16,370 nucleotides of DNA from Flavobacteriaceae bacterium (GTDB lineage: Bacteria > Bacteroidota > Bacteroidia > Flavobacteriales > Flavobacteriaceae): contig JAGLKH010000060.1 of assembly GCA_023141985.1 (NCBI GenBank), forward strand, positions 1-16,370. The letters are read 5' to 3'. How positions within the stretch are numbered: the first letter of the stretch is position 1; every line of letters begins with the position of its first letter. The notes beneath the pieces were generated by a model. That model was not told the DNA's origin. It saw only the letters and a list, made by a program, of their open reading frames with translations, and searched no databases. Positions 1 to 8,443 of this stretch are shown one piece after another. Both the position numbers and the translations under genes were made by a program.

Positions 1-24
1 ATTCCCGTTTTCACGGGAATTACA
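1..24. repeat. Right arm of a REP-like hairpin element, cut by the window edge
   Basis: Positions 1-20 form a perfect 8-bp stem (ATTCCCGT / ACGGGAAT) around a TTTC loop. Positions 1-24 match 18 of 24 bases of the right arm of the hairpin element near 15029-15052. Two of the differences are compensatory in the stem (C-G for T-A, and T-A for C-G), so the fold is kept while the bases change. Any left arm would lie outside the window. It may also act as a terminator for an upstream gene, but no T-run follows. Confidence 0.6.
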
Positions 25-39
25 ACTTTTGTACTTTAG
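8..39 (+). promoter_or_regulatory. Possible promoter of the carboxyltransferase/MFS operon
   Basis: TACTTTAG at 32-39 differs by one base from the Bacteroidota -7 consensus TAnnTTTG. It is preceded at about 20 bp by TTTT at 8-11, a poor match to the -33 TTTG. Transcription would start near 45, giving a very short leader before the ATG at 57. The -33 region would overlap the loop of the hairpin at 1-20. The match is modest, and the true promoter may lie upstream of the window. Confidence 0.3.
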
Positions 40-56
40 CAACAAATTATTCATTA

Positions 57-1685
57 ATGGATATCAAATTCAATAAAAACGAAGATCATAATAAGCTTTT
101 AGTAACAGATCTAACAAAACGATTATCGAAAGTAAAACTTGGTGGAGGAAAATCAAGATTAGAAAAGCATCATTCTAAAGGAAAAATGACAGCTCGCGAG
201 CGTATCGATTATCTATTAGATAAAGGCTCCAAGTGTATAGAAATTGGAGGATTTGCAGGAGATGGATTGTATAAAGAGCATGGTGGCTGCCCTTCCGGAG
301 GGGTAGTTATAAAAATAGGTTATATAAAAGGAAAGCAGTGTATTGTTGTTGCTAATGATGCTACTGTAAAAGCTGGTGCATGGTTTCCAATTACCGCAAA
401 AAAGAATCTTCGCGCTCAGGAAATTGCTATTGAAAATCGTTTGCCTATTATTTATTTAGTAGATAGTGCAGGTGTGTATTTACCATTGCAAGACGAAATT
501 TTTCCAGACAAAGAACACTTTGGACGTATTTTTAGGAATAATGCCATAATGAGTAGTATGGGAATTACACAAATTTCTGCAATTATGGGTAGTTGTGTTG
601 CTGGCGGTGCTTATCTGCCTATTATGAGCGATGAAGCTATTATTGTAGATAAAACGGGTAGTATTTTCCTTGCCGGAAGCTATTTGGTAAAAGCAGCAAT
701 TGGTGAAAATGTAGATAATGAAACTCTTGGAGGAGCAACAACGCATTGTGAAATCTCTGGTGTAACAGATTACAAAGCCAAAGATGATGCAGCTGCTTTA
801 GATACTATTAAAAATATAGTTGATAAAATTGGTGATTTTGACAAAGCTGGTTATAACAGAATTAAGGCTTTAAAACCTAAAGAAAACCCTGAAGAGATTT
901 ATGGGTTATTGCCAAAAAGTCGTTCGGATCAATACGATATGATGGAAATTATTAATCGTTTGATTGATAATAGTGAATTTGAAGCTTATAAAGAAGATTA
1001 CGGAAAAACACTTATTACTGGTTATGCCAGAATTGATGGTTGGGCAGTTGGTATTGTTGCCAACCAGCGTAAAGTTGTAAAAACCAAAAAAGGTGAAATG
1101 CAATTTGGAGGTGTTATTTATAGTGATAGTGCAGATAAAGCCACACGTTTTATTGCCAATTGTAACCAGAAGAAAATTCCGTTAGTGTTTTTACAAGATG
1201 TAACTGGATTTATGGTTGGTAGCAAAAGTGAACATGGAGGTATTATAAAAGATGGTGCCAAAATGGTAAATGCTGTAAGCAATTCTGTAGTTCCGAAATT
1301 CACCTTTGTTATTGGAAATAGTTATGGTGCTGGAAATTATGCCATGTGTGGAAAAGCTTACGATCCCAGGCTTATTGCATCTTGGCCAAGTGCAGAGCTT
1401 GCTGTAATGAGTGGAAACTCAGCTGCTAAAGTATTATTACAGATTGAAAAAGCTTCGTTAGAGAAGAAAGGTGAAAAATTTACAAAAGTAAAAGAAGAAG
1501 CATTATATAACAAGATAAAATCTAAGTACGATGCTCAAGTATCTCCATATTATGCTGCTGCCCGACTTTGGACAGATGCCATTATTGATCCCATAGATAC
1601 ACGAACCTGGATTAGTATGGGAATTGAAGCTGCGAACCACTCACCTATTGAAAAACCTTTTAATTTAGGTGTTATACAGGTTTAG
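57..1685 (+). CDS. Acyl-CoA carboxylase carboxyltransferase (beta) subunit, methylcrotonyl-CoA carboxylase type
   Basis: This 542-residue protein is the carboxyltransferase half of a biotin-dependent acyl-CoA carboxylase, which moves CO2 from carboxybiotin to an acyl-CoA in the cytoplasm. Its length is normal for the family. The N-terminal half shows the MCC-like stretch VDSAGVYLP (135-143) with FPDKEHFGRIF, and the first oxyanion loop GSCVAGGAYLP (179-189). The C-terminal half carries LQDVTGFMVG (379-388) and the second oxyanion loop GNSYGAGNYAMCGKAY (420-435). These motifs resemble methylcrotonyl-CoA carboxylase beta (leucine degradation) more than propionyl- or acetyl-CoA carboxylase. The usual MGGEQAA segment reads MSGNSAA (451-457), so the exact acyl-CoA is uncertain. 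The biotin carboxylase/BCCP partner is not in the window. The ATG has no Shine-Dalgarno sequence, as is usual in this phylum. An MFS gene follows after 8 bp. Confidence 0.92.
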   Translation: MDIKFNKNEDHNKLLVTDLTKRLSKVKLGGGKSRLEKHHSKGKMTARERIDYLLDKGSKCIEIGGFAGDGLYKEHGGCPSGGVVIKIGYIKGKQCIVVANDATVKAGAWFPITAKKNLRAQEIAIENRLPIIYLVDSAGVYLPLQDEIFPDKEHFGRIFRNNAIMSSMGITQISAIMGSCVAGGAYLPIMSDEAIIVDKTGSIFLAGSYLVKAAIGENVDNETLGGATTHCEISGVTDYKAKDDAAALDTIKNIVDKIGDFDKAGYNRIKALKPKENPEEIYGLLPKSRSDQYDMMEIINRLIDNSEFEAYKEDYGKTLITGYARIDGWAVGIVANQRKVVKTKKGEMQFGGVIYSDSADKATRFIANCNQKKIPLVFLQDVTGFMVGSKSEHGGIIKDGAKMVNAVSNSVVPKFTFVIGNSYGAGNYAMCGKAYDPRLIASWPSAELAVMSGNSAAKVLLQIEKASLEKKGEKFTKVKEEALYNKIKSKYDAQVSPYYAAARLWTDAIIDPIDTRTWISMGIEAANHSPIEKPFNLGVIQV

Positions 1686-1693
1686 CAATACAG

Positions 1694-2977
1694 ATGAATA
1701 AAACAAAACAACCCTTTTACGTTATTATTCTGCTTATTCTATCCGGAGAAGCAGTTTTTATTTTGCCATTTGTTTTAGCCCGTATATTCAGACCAACTTT
1801 TTTAGAAGTTTTTGACATTAACAACCTACAACTGGGAATTTGCCAATCAGTTTATGGTATTGTTGCATTGCTCTCTTATCTATTTGGCGGACCATTAGCT
1901 GATAAATTCCATCCACGATATTTAATATCGGTTGCGCTAGTATTAACAGCTATTGGAGGTGTTTATCTTTCTATGTATCCTGATTATGTGAACTTAAAAT
2001 ATTTATTTGGATATTGGGGATTTACTACCATATTTTTATTTTGGGCAGCCATGATAAAAGCAACTAGAATTTGGGGAGGAGAAGCAAAGCAAGGCATTGC
2101 TTTTGGATTTCTAGATGGAGGTCGTGGTTTAGTAGCTGCAGGATTTGGATCTATTGGTGTACTGATTTTTTCTCTATTTATTGACGTTGATATTTCTGAA
2201 ACTTCATTAGAAGATCGTAAAGAAGCATTTCATTATGTAATTCTGTTTTCATCTGTTATAGTCGCTATCATAGGGCTTTTAATTTTTTATTTTTTAAAAC
2301 CATTACAAGTCAACGACACTTCAGACAAGAAGAGTTCTAATATATTGAATATCGCCAATTTTAAAAAAATTATGAAAATTCCGTCTGTTTGGTTACTGAT
2401 GATAATAATTTTATGTGCATATGTTGGTTATAAAATGACTGATGTTTTTAGCCTGTATGCTAAAGACGTAATGCTTTATGATGATATTGAATCGGCAAAA
2501 GTTGGAACTTACTTACTTTATATGAGGCCTTTTATTGGTGTTATTATTGGATTGTTAGCAGATAGAACACGAGCATCTTTATGGATAATCATCGGATTCT
2601 TTTTAATATTAATTACAAGTTTAATTTTTGCGTCAGGAATAATAAACGAACAAACCACATTACTTTTTGTTTTGTCGATTGGCATGATGGCTTTAGGTGT
2701 GTATTCAGTAAGAGTATTATATTTCGCAGCAATGGTAGAAGGAAAAATACCTTTAGCACTAACAGGTACAGTTGTAGGATTTATTTCAATTATTGGCTAT
2801 ACACCAGATATTTTTTCTGGGCCTATGATTGGTGTTTTATTGGATAATTCTCCAGGAGAATTAGGGCATCAACACGTGTTCATGGTATTAGCCGGCTTTA
2901 CACTAATTGGCCTAATCACTTCAATTATTTTCTATCAAATTTCAAAAAAGAGTGATTCAAACCTAATTAACAAATAG
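1694..2977 (+). CDS. MFS transporter, probably 12 membrane segments
   Basis: This 427-residue inner-membrane protein is of typical MFS size. Hydrophobic segments run through its whole length. The signature loop between helices 2 and 3 reads GGPLADKFHPR (65-75), and the matching loop in the second half reads GLLADRTRASL near residue 290. A hydrophilic central loop around residues 208-232 separates the two six-helix halves. The N-terminal half recalls the organophosphate/sugar-phosphate antiporter branch (GlpT/YihN-like), but that rests on general resemblance and the substrate is unknown. It starts 8 bp after the carboxyltransferase gene, so co-transcription is likely. Transport of a metabolite linked to acyl-CoA breakdown is only a guess from that position. 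It is convergent with the gene ending at 3019. Confidence 0.88.
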   Translation: MNKTKQPFYVIILLILSGEAVFILPFVLARIFRPTFLEVFDINNLQLGICQSVYGIVALLSYLFGGPLADKFHPRYLISVALVLTAIGGVYLSMYPDYVNLKYLFGYWGFTTIFLFWAAMIKATRIWGGEAKQGIAFGFLDGGRGLVAAGFGSIGVLIFSLFIDVDISETSLEDRKEAFHYVILFSSVIVAIIGLLIFYFLKPLQVNDTSDKKSSNILNIANFKKIMKIPSVWLLMIIILCAYVGYKMTDVFSLYAKDVMLYDDIESAKVGTYLLYMRPFIGVIIGLLADRTRASLWIIIGFFLILITSLIFASGIINEQTTLLFVLSIGMMALGVYSVRVLYFAAMVEGKIPLALTGTVVGFISIIGYTPDIFSGPMIGVLLDNSPGELGHQHVFMVLAGFTLIGLITSIIFYQISKKSDSNLINK

Positions 2978-3018
2978 CTATGAAGATGCTTGACCAATAT
3001 TTTGTTTTTCGAAACGAA

Positions 3019-3489
3019 TTATTTTGATGTTTTTCGGTTTTTGCGTCGCTTCCTTTTTTTCTTTTTCTTTTCATCTTTTGATTCTACAAAATCCATGACT
3101 TTGTATTGTTCAATTTCTTCTACAGTAAGAATTGAAGAGAGTTCTTTATAAAAATCTTTTTCTAAATCAAGAATCTTCTTTTGCCGATCTTCACGACTAT
3201 TTTTTTTATCACTAAGAATGGAATTTTGGTTTTCAAACTTCTTAATAAGGATGCTCTTTAAAATTTCCTTTTCAAATGCATCTAACTTAAACTCTTCAAT
3301 ACATTTTGGAAGTATAATATCAGTTTCTTTATAAGGATCTTTTAACTCTATATACGTTTTATTACTAATTTTTGGTGGTGGTGTATAACCCCTTTGTCCA
3401 CGCTGTATACGATCTATTTGCTGTGCATTTACCGATTGAAATGCACAGTAAACTATTATTCCAAACAAGAGAAAATATGTCTTTTTCAT
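3019..3489 (-). CDS. Small exported protein with a highly basic C-terminal tail, function unknown
   Basis: This protein has 156 residues from the ATG at 3489. An upstream in-frame TTG at 3495 is a less likely start. A signal peptide (about 1-22, ending ...SVNA before QQ) points to export. The mature N-terminus holds an Arg/Gly segment (RGQRGYTPPP). A charged, probably alpha-helical middle (about 60-130) follows, with spaced Leu/Glu/Lys reminiscent of Spy/LTXXQ-like periplasmic chaperones (SSILTVEEIEQYKVM). The last 17 residues are almost all Lys and Arg. I recognise no catalytic motif. The family resemblance is inference. The tail is encoded by an A-rich run (T-rich on + around 3035-3075) where slippage could vary its length. 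The gene lies 62 bp downstream of the M24 peptidase gene on the same strand and may share its transcript. Confidence 0.75.
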   Translation of the reverse strand: MKKTYFLLFGIIVYCAFQSVNAQQIDRIQRGQRGYTPPPKISNKTYIELKDPYKETDIILPKCIEEFKLDAFEKEILKSILIKKFENQNSILSDKKNSREDRQKKILDLEKDFYKELSSILTVEEIEQYKVMDFVESKDEKKKKKRKRRKNRKTSK

Positions 3490-3551
3490 AATCAAAATTT
3501 AATGCTGCAATTTACTAAAATTCCATTATACAACTAAATATCATATAACAA

Positions 3552-4889
3552 TTAATTTCCTTGGTGTTTTTTTATTCTTGGGATAGTTAGCAACTTTGTC
3601 TGTCTTCCATTTACATACCTAAATCCATTTTCGCCATAAAATCCAGCTTCTTCAAGCATAACCCGAATATCTCTTTTCCATTCAGGTATATTTACAGTAG
3701 CGTTTAATTCTATAGCGTATACTGTATCAGGATATAAAGGATAATCGCCTGCACCTATTACACCTTCTTGCGCATCCCACATTCCGATAGTTGGCCCTGA
3801 AGAATGCCCATAACTGCCTAATGGATGTGTGTAAATTGATGGTTTTAATCCTTGAGATTTTGCTTCTTCTAATGACTTTGTGAGTATTTGATTTCCTGTT
3901 TTTCCTGTTATAAAATTAGAAGTGAAAATATCTTGAACTTTATTACCATCTGCTAATGCATTCAGTAAAAAATCAGGTGGTAAAGTTTCTTTTGGTTTTA
4001 ATACATAAGCCAGTTCTTGACAATCTGTATTTAATCTTAAATATGTAATTCCAAAATCACAATGCAAAAGGTCTCCCGGTAAAATTATCATATCCCCTGG
4101 TCTATCATCAAATGAATATATATGACTTCCTAAATTATTATTACTTCTTTGTATGTCTACTGATGGATGAAACCATGTTTTTAACCCGATATCAGTTATT
4201 TTTTGTCTAAACCACCATTCTACATCTGTAGTTGTAGTAATTCCTGGAGTAATTACCTTTTCTGAAAAAGCTTCAGCTATAATTTCATGAGTAATATCTA
4301 CTAATTGGCTGTAAATAACCATTTCTCTTTTGGTTCTGGTTTCTATCCAAGAAGTAGCCAATTTTTCGGCTGAAACTATATTACTTGCAAATTTTTCAGG
4401 CAAATACTGCAATAATTCATCATAATCTGTTTTATCCAATCCATCAGAAATATTAAAATGAGTTGAAAAATTAAGTCCTATCGTTTTTGGGTTGCGATCT
4501 TCTATAAGTTCAATCAATCGTTTCCATTGATTAGGTTCTTTATCTTTATCCCATGCTGATAATATATTGTCTCCAAAATTATATCTGGCGACTGCAAGTT
4601 TATCTATGGTATTTTTTTCTTTATTTCTATAAAAAAGGATTATTGTCCTTCTTCTGGCATTTAACCAAGTAGAAGGTAACATTGTTTTTAAAACAGGATC
4701 TTCGTTATATTCTCTCGAAATAAGTACCCACATATCAATTCCTGAACGATCCATCAATTTGGGTAATAAATTATTTAACCTATCGGACAAAATCTCATCT
4801 ACTATTTTTGCTTGTTCCTTTTCTGATAATATTTGTTGGGCATTAATTTGAATTGTAAAGATTAGTAGTAATAAAATTAGTTTCTTCAT
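3552..4889 (-). CDS. Exported M24-family metallopeptidase (Xaa-Pro aminopeptidase-like)
   Basis: This protein has 445 residues from the ATG at 4889. The frame is open further upstream, but starting at 4889 puts a clean signal peptide (MKKLILLLLI..., ending INAQQ at 14-19) at the N-terminus. An N-terminal creatinase-like domain (about 25-180) precedes the pita-bread catalytic domain (about 190-440). The five metal ligands of the M24 family are visible: D278 in CDFG, D289 in TDCQ, H362 in YGHSSG, E394 in AIELN, and a glutamate of LEEAGF (413/414). It should therefore be an active dinuclear-metal peptidase in the periplasm, cleaving N-terminal Xaa-Pro bonds or a related peptide bond. Specificity cannot be read from sequence. 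An intrinsic terminator sits only 44 bp upstream of the start. Expression therefore needs a promoter squeezed into that gap, or read-through from the vWA operon. Confidence 0.88.
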   Translation of the reverse strand: MKKLILLLLIFTIQINAQQILSEKEQAKIVDEILSDRLNNLLPKLMDRSGIDMWVLISREYNEDPVLKTMLPSTWLNARRRTIILFYRNKEKNTIDKLAVARYNFGDNILSAWDKDKEPNQWKRLIELIEDRNPKTIGLNFSTHFNISDGLDKTDYDELLQYLPEKFASNIVSAEKLATSWIETRTKREMVIYSQLVDITHEIIAEAFSEKVITPGITTTTDVEWWFRQKITDIGLKTWFHPSVDIQRSNNNLGSHIYSFDDRPGDMIILPGDLLHCDFGITYLRLNTDCQELAYVLKPKETLPPDFLLNALADGNKVQDIFTSNFITGKTGNQILTKSLEEAKSQGLKPSIYTHPLGSYGHSSGPTIGMWDAQEGVIGAGDYPLYPDTVYAIELNATVNIPEWKRDIRVMLEEAGFYGENGFRYVNGRQTKLLTIPRIKKHQGN

Positions 4890-4932
4890 AATGGGTGTTT
4901 GATTTATAAAAATATGAATTTTTATGTTATAC

Positions 4933-4967
4933 AAAAAAAAAGAGGAGCATCAAGTAAGATACTCCTC
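4933..4967 (-). terminator. Rho-independent terminator of the vWA/VIT operon
   Basis: Read on the minus strand, GAGGAG and CTCCTC pair (4942-4947 with 4962-4967). One mismatch follows, then three more pairs (ATC/GAT) around a six-base loop, and then nine consecutive T (4933-4941). This is a canonical intrinsic terminator for transcription coming from the gene at 5030-8425. It lies 63-97 bp downstream of that gene's stop codon and 44 bp upstream of the M24 peptidase start. Confidence 0.8.
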
Positions 4968-4972
4968 GCTAA

Positions 4973-5022
4973 ACCAAGTCTGCTTATGAAAAAAATTACA
5001 AGCACTAATTGTTTGACTTGGT
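4973..5022 (-). other. Structured 3' untranslated hairpin, possible 3'-UTR RNA element
   Basis: ACCAAGTC (4973-4980) and GACTTGGT (5015-5022) are perfect 8-bp complements. Inside them TGCTT (4981-4985) pairs with AAGCA (5000-5004), leaving a one-sided 10-base bulge. The fold begins 7 bp after the stop codon of the 1131-residue protein and is followed after 5 bp by the terminator stem. Together they make a compact two-hairpin RNA of about 90 nt. It could protect the mRNA end or be a 3'-UTR-derived small RNA. I recognise no known RNA family. Confidence 0.45.
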
Positions 5023-5029
5023 AACTAAT

Positions 5030-8000
5030 TTATATTTCAAGTTTTGAAACGAAGATTTTATCATTCCTTTTTGTTAATCTAATAACCTTTATATCTTTGA
5101 TTTCGTTAGGTTTTCCATAATTTCTAAAAATAGTAACCTTCATAAAAGTAGGGTTTTCTATTTTTTGATATCGATCTCCAAAATAATTTACTTTAACATA
5201 ATATTCTCCATTTTTAGCATTTCTAAGTGTGAACTCTTCTGGGCCAAATCCTTGTGTCATATCTCTTGACAATTCGCCTCCTATTACTGTTTTTTCATTT
5301 AGATAATAGCATTCTTCTTTAAATGGATCGATAATATGTAAATCTATATCTGTATCGTTATGATTCCAATCAATGACAATTCTAATATCATAAGTTGTAT
5401 TTATTTTTTTATGGTTATTTAACTTTTCAGAATCAATTTCATTATTACTTTGCAATAAATTATTGATTTCATTTTTCGAAATACTTTGCATTCCAACAAA
5501 TCTTCTCCTTCCTTGTTTACTATAAATTTCTTCCGAAACTATTTTATTTAAAAGATTAAATGCTTCTTGTGACATTCCAATTTCTTGATAAGCTAATCCT
5601 AAATCTCTATAAGATTGAGAATCTTCAGGGCGTAATTTTAATACTTGTTTATATATAAATGCTGCTAATCCAAAGTTGTTTCCTTCTTCAAGTTTATAAG
5701 CAAACACTCGTAACAATTCATAATTGTCAAAGTCCAATTCAGCTATATTTGATAAAATCATCATACTATAATCTTCTTTTTTCCATTGTTTTAAAAAATC
5801 ATATACATCAATATAATATGCCGGAAAATTCAGATATTTTTTACGCTGCTTCAAATAAATAGCATAAGCTTCTTTAGCAGATTTCGCAACAGACAGTTCA
5901 TTTAAATAAGGTGTGTTTAATTTTTGTTTATAAACTTTTAATCTTCCTTTATATCTATTTTTTTGTCTTTTATTATAAATAGAACGACTGTAATTTGAAC
6001 CTCCATTACTAAAGGGTGAACCTGCTTTTGTTGTAATTAAAATCACACCATTTCTGCCAGCAGAACCATAAATTGTAGCAGCAGCAAGACCTTTAAGTAC
6101 GTTAATACTTTCAATATTGTTTGGATCTAAATCTAAAAATCTACTAGATCCAACATTACCACTAGCAAAACTACCTATTGTATTGTTATCGCTACTAAAT
6201 GGAACACCATCTACAATAAATAATGCTTGATTACTACCATTAATTGAAGAGTAACCTCTAATAATAACATTGGTAGCTGATCCAGAAATTCCACTTTGTG
6301 ATGTAATTTGTAATCCTGAAGCTTTACCAGATAAAATTCTTGCAACATCACCTTCTGCTCTTTGCTCTAAGTCATCAGCTTCTAGCATTGACACTGCATA
6401 TCCAAGAGCTTTCTTTTCTCTTTTAATACCTTGGGCTGTTACAACCACTTCATCTAGAGATGAAGCATCTTCTTGCATTGAAATATTTATATTATTGGAA
6501 CTTCCAATAGTTGTTTCGAGCGTTATCAAACCAATATAGCTAAAAGTAAGTATATCTCCAGTCCTTGCATTTATTGAATATCTTCCATCGAAATCTGTTT
6601 GAGTTCCTTGTGTAGTTCCTTTAATTAAAACATTAACACCTGGAAGTGGTATTCCTGAGTCATCTGAAATAACTCCCGAAATATTCCCGGTCTGAGTTGA
6701 AACTTGATTAGTTGCATGTGTATCAGAAGCTTGTTGTGAATCTTCATTTTCTTCATTTGTTTCATTGGTAACTGACACAATTCGTTTACCATTATTCCTA
6801 CTTATTATTCTATTGTATTCTTCAAGTAATTCTTCTGGTGGTGTGATTTTATACTTAACATAATCCCAAACTCTTTCAAGTACAATTAAAGAAGTGTGAT
6901 TACTCACTAAACTATAAAACTTACTATGTTTTATAATAGCATCTTTATTTAATTCACTTTCCGCTTGAAGCATATCAAGTTTTTTCTGAGCCCAAAATCG
7001 TTTTACTAAACTATTAGTAACATTAGACTCTAATATTACTGTTTGCTCTTTTGTAATCTCATTACCAAAACCAAAGTGTAATATTAATTCATCATTTGGA
7101 CAATAATTATTTACTGCAATTGAAAAATCTGTAGTAACTGTTTGAGGAGTATTTGGATATATTTCTAATTTGGAATTGTTTGATGTAACCCCAAGAAATT
7201 TATAAGATTCGTATTGTAATTTGTTTAAAGATTCTTGTACACTATTGTTTTTTAAATTAATGTATTTACCATTTGAAGCTTCTGAAATTTCATTAAGCTG
7301 AGAGTGGTTCGCTTTAATAATGCTGTTTACAACAAAAACTGGCTGCTTTTGTATCATTATAAAGTCACTTAAATTATTCATCCCATCGGAAAAAAGTAAA
7401 ATCTCATCAGCTTTATAATTACTCAAAATACAATTATATGATGTGCCGCCATCGTAAACGGTATTTATCAATTCTTGCTTTAAATCAATCCAATTCCCAT
7501 TTGTAATTTTATAAGACTTTTTATATCTAATTTCATTACTGAACTTTATTACTTCTACATTTACTGTATTGAGGTACTCAAAATATTGATTTAACAACTG
7601 TAATTCTTTTTGAATATCTCTTGACTTCATAGACAATGAAGTATCCCAAAACAAAGTTATTTTTTTAGCTTTCTCTCTAATACGCTTTTCTGCATTAATA
7701 GTTTGATATACATAAATATAGTCTTCAAAATCAATACTTTTAATTTTATTATATTCTTGTGGAATTTTTATAGTTAAATCGTTTCCAGGTGTAAAATTCT
7801 TTTTTGAAAATTTAGCTATATAAGAATTTTGAAACTTTTTAAAGCTAAAATTTTGCATTCCTCCTTTTGTAATTTCTGGTTTTATTTCTTGCCCAAAAAT
7901 GTTCAACTCAATAGAAAAATTATCTAAATTCTTTTTAAACCCTAAAGGCATTTGAAAATAATGTGAACCTTCGTTAAAAATTAACTCTTGTTCATAAGCA

Positions 8001-8425
8001 AGAACAACTCTTTTATAACCTCGTCTTGGAATCGGATAAATTCTAGCTTTATAATTATTACCTGTTCCTTTTTCTAAAAGCACAGGATCTACACCTCGTC
8101 TTACTACAGCTTCAAAAGCAACTCGACCTATTTCCTTTTCAACTACAACTGCCTCACGCAATTTTCCATTAACTTCTAATACTAACCTTGAAACATTTTG
8201 CCCTTCTCCAAGAGGAAAATTAAGTTCACCTTCTAAAACTTGATTTGTTGGGTTATAGAATAGCATATCATAAGTTATAGTAGCTATATTCCCAACAATT
8301 TCTACCTTAATATCTAAAGAAGTTACTCCTAATCTTTCTTCTCCAACTTTAATTGAAGGTATTTCTTGCGAACTTACTTGCATTGAAAACATCAATGCAA
8401 ATACAAATAGTAATGTACTCTTCAT
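5030..8425 (-). CDS. Mosaic exported protein: VIT, vWA, CarboxypepD_reg-like, SusC-type TonB plug, TPR, DUF2135
   Basis: This is a 1131-residue single open frame. Order: signal peptide (1-19); VIT domain (about 25-155, with YNPTNQVLEGELNFPL); vWA-like domain (about 255-405) with an intact MIDAS metal site (DTSLS 261-265, T328 in GGTS, D347 in FSDG); a polar linker (about 550-580) rich in Thr, Asn and Glu; a carboxypeptidase-regulatory-like beta-sandwich (581-650, GVNVLIKG and DFDGRYS); a TonB-receptor plug (about 655-802) with EVVVTAQGIKREKKALGYAV and a SusC/RagA signature ending IYGSAGRNGVILITTK; a basic bridge; TPR-like helices (about 885-965); and a C-terminal YfaP-type DUF2135 domain (about 1010-1100, IDWNHNDTDIDLHI). 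There is no outer-membrane barrel, so it cannot be a transporter. A periplasmic or surface-anchored adhesion or scaffold role is inferred. It starts 18 bp after the degenerate-vWA gene and is probably co-transcribed with it. Confidence 0.88.
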   Translation of the reverse strand: MKSTLLFVFALMFSMQVSSQEIPSIKVGEERLGVTSLDIKVEIVGNIATITYDMLFYNPTNQVLEGELNFPLGEGQNVSRLVLEVNGKLREAVVVEKEIGRVAFEAVVRRGVDPVLLEKGTGNNYKARIYPIPRRGYKRVVLAYEQELIFNEGSHYFQMPLGFKKNLDNFSIELNIFGQEIKPEITKGGMQNFSFKKFQNSYIAKFSKKNFTPGNDLTIKIPQEYNKIKSIDFEDYIYVYQTINAEKRIREKAKKITLFWDTSLSMKSRDIQKELQLLNQYFEYLNTVNVEVIKFSNEIRYKKSYKITNGNWIDLKQELINTVYDGGTSYNCILSNYKADEILLFSDGMNNLSDFIMIQKQPVFVVNSIIKANHSQLNEISEASNGKYINLKNNSVQESLNKLQYESYKFLGVTSNNSKLEIYPNTPQTVTTDFSIAVNNYCPNDELILHFGFGNEITKEQTVILESNVTNSLVKRFWAQKKLDMLQAESELNKDAIIKHSKFYSLVSNHTSLIVLERVWDYVKYKITPPEELLEEYNRIISRNNGKRIVSVTNETNEENEDSQQASDTHATNQVSTQTGNISGVISDDSGIPLPGVNVLIKGTTQGTQTDFDGRYSINARTGDILTFSYIGLITLETTIGSSNNINISMQEDASSLDEVVVTAQGIKREKKALGYAVSMLEADDLEQRAEGDVARILSGKASGLQITSQSGISGSATNVIIRGYSSINGSNQALFIVDGVPFSSDNNTIGSFASGNVGSSRFLDLDPNNIESINVLKGLAAATIYGSAGRNGVILITTKAGSPFSNGGSNYSRSIYNKRQKNRYKGRLKVYKQKLNTPYLNELSVAKSAKEAYAIYLKQRKKYLNFPAYYIDVYDFLKQWKKEDYSMMILSNIAELDFDNYELLRVFAYKLEEGNNFGLAAFIYKQVLKLRPEDSQSYRDLGLAYQEIGMSQEAFNLLNKIVSEEIYSKQGRRRFVGMQSISKNEINNLLQSNNEIDSEKLNNHKKINTTYDIRIVIDWNHNDTDIDLHIIDPFKEECYYLNEKTVIGGELSRDMTQGFGPEEFTLRNAKNGEYYVKVNYFGDRYQKIENPTFMKVTIFRNYGKPNEIKDIKVIRLTKRNDKIFVSKLEI

Positions 8426-8443
8426 AATTTTAATATTTAAGTG

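Noticed and set aside
2978..3018. Possible terminator between the convergent MFS and small exported protein genes
   Set aside because: Only a four-base stem (GTTT/AAAC) with no proper T-run could be seen, too weak to annotate.
4890..4934. N-terminal extension of the M24 peptidase up to 4934
   Set aside because: It would bury the signal peptide behind 15 extra residues and would begin at the edge of the terminator T-run.
4986..5024. Short + strand reading frame (MKKITSTNCLTW) beside a hairpin and upstream of nothing obvious, resembling a leader peptide with a terminal Trp
   Set aside because: No + strand gene follows it, it lies inside the inverted repeat of a minus-strand 3' UTR, and the poly-A run alone explains the open frame.
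6270..6539. 89-codon open frame on the + strand opposite the plug region
   Set aside because: It is antisense to well-conserved plug-domain coding sequence, has no family resemblance and no promoter, and is a shadow of the minus-strand gene.
5030..8425. Possibility that the mosaic protein is a frameshifted or truncated TonB receptor joined to a neighbour by error
   Set aside because: The frame is continuous over 1131 codons, linkers are of normal composition, and every flanking domain is complete, so a real fusion is more likely than decay.
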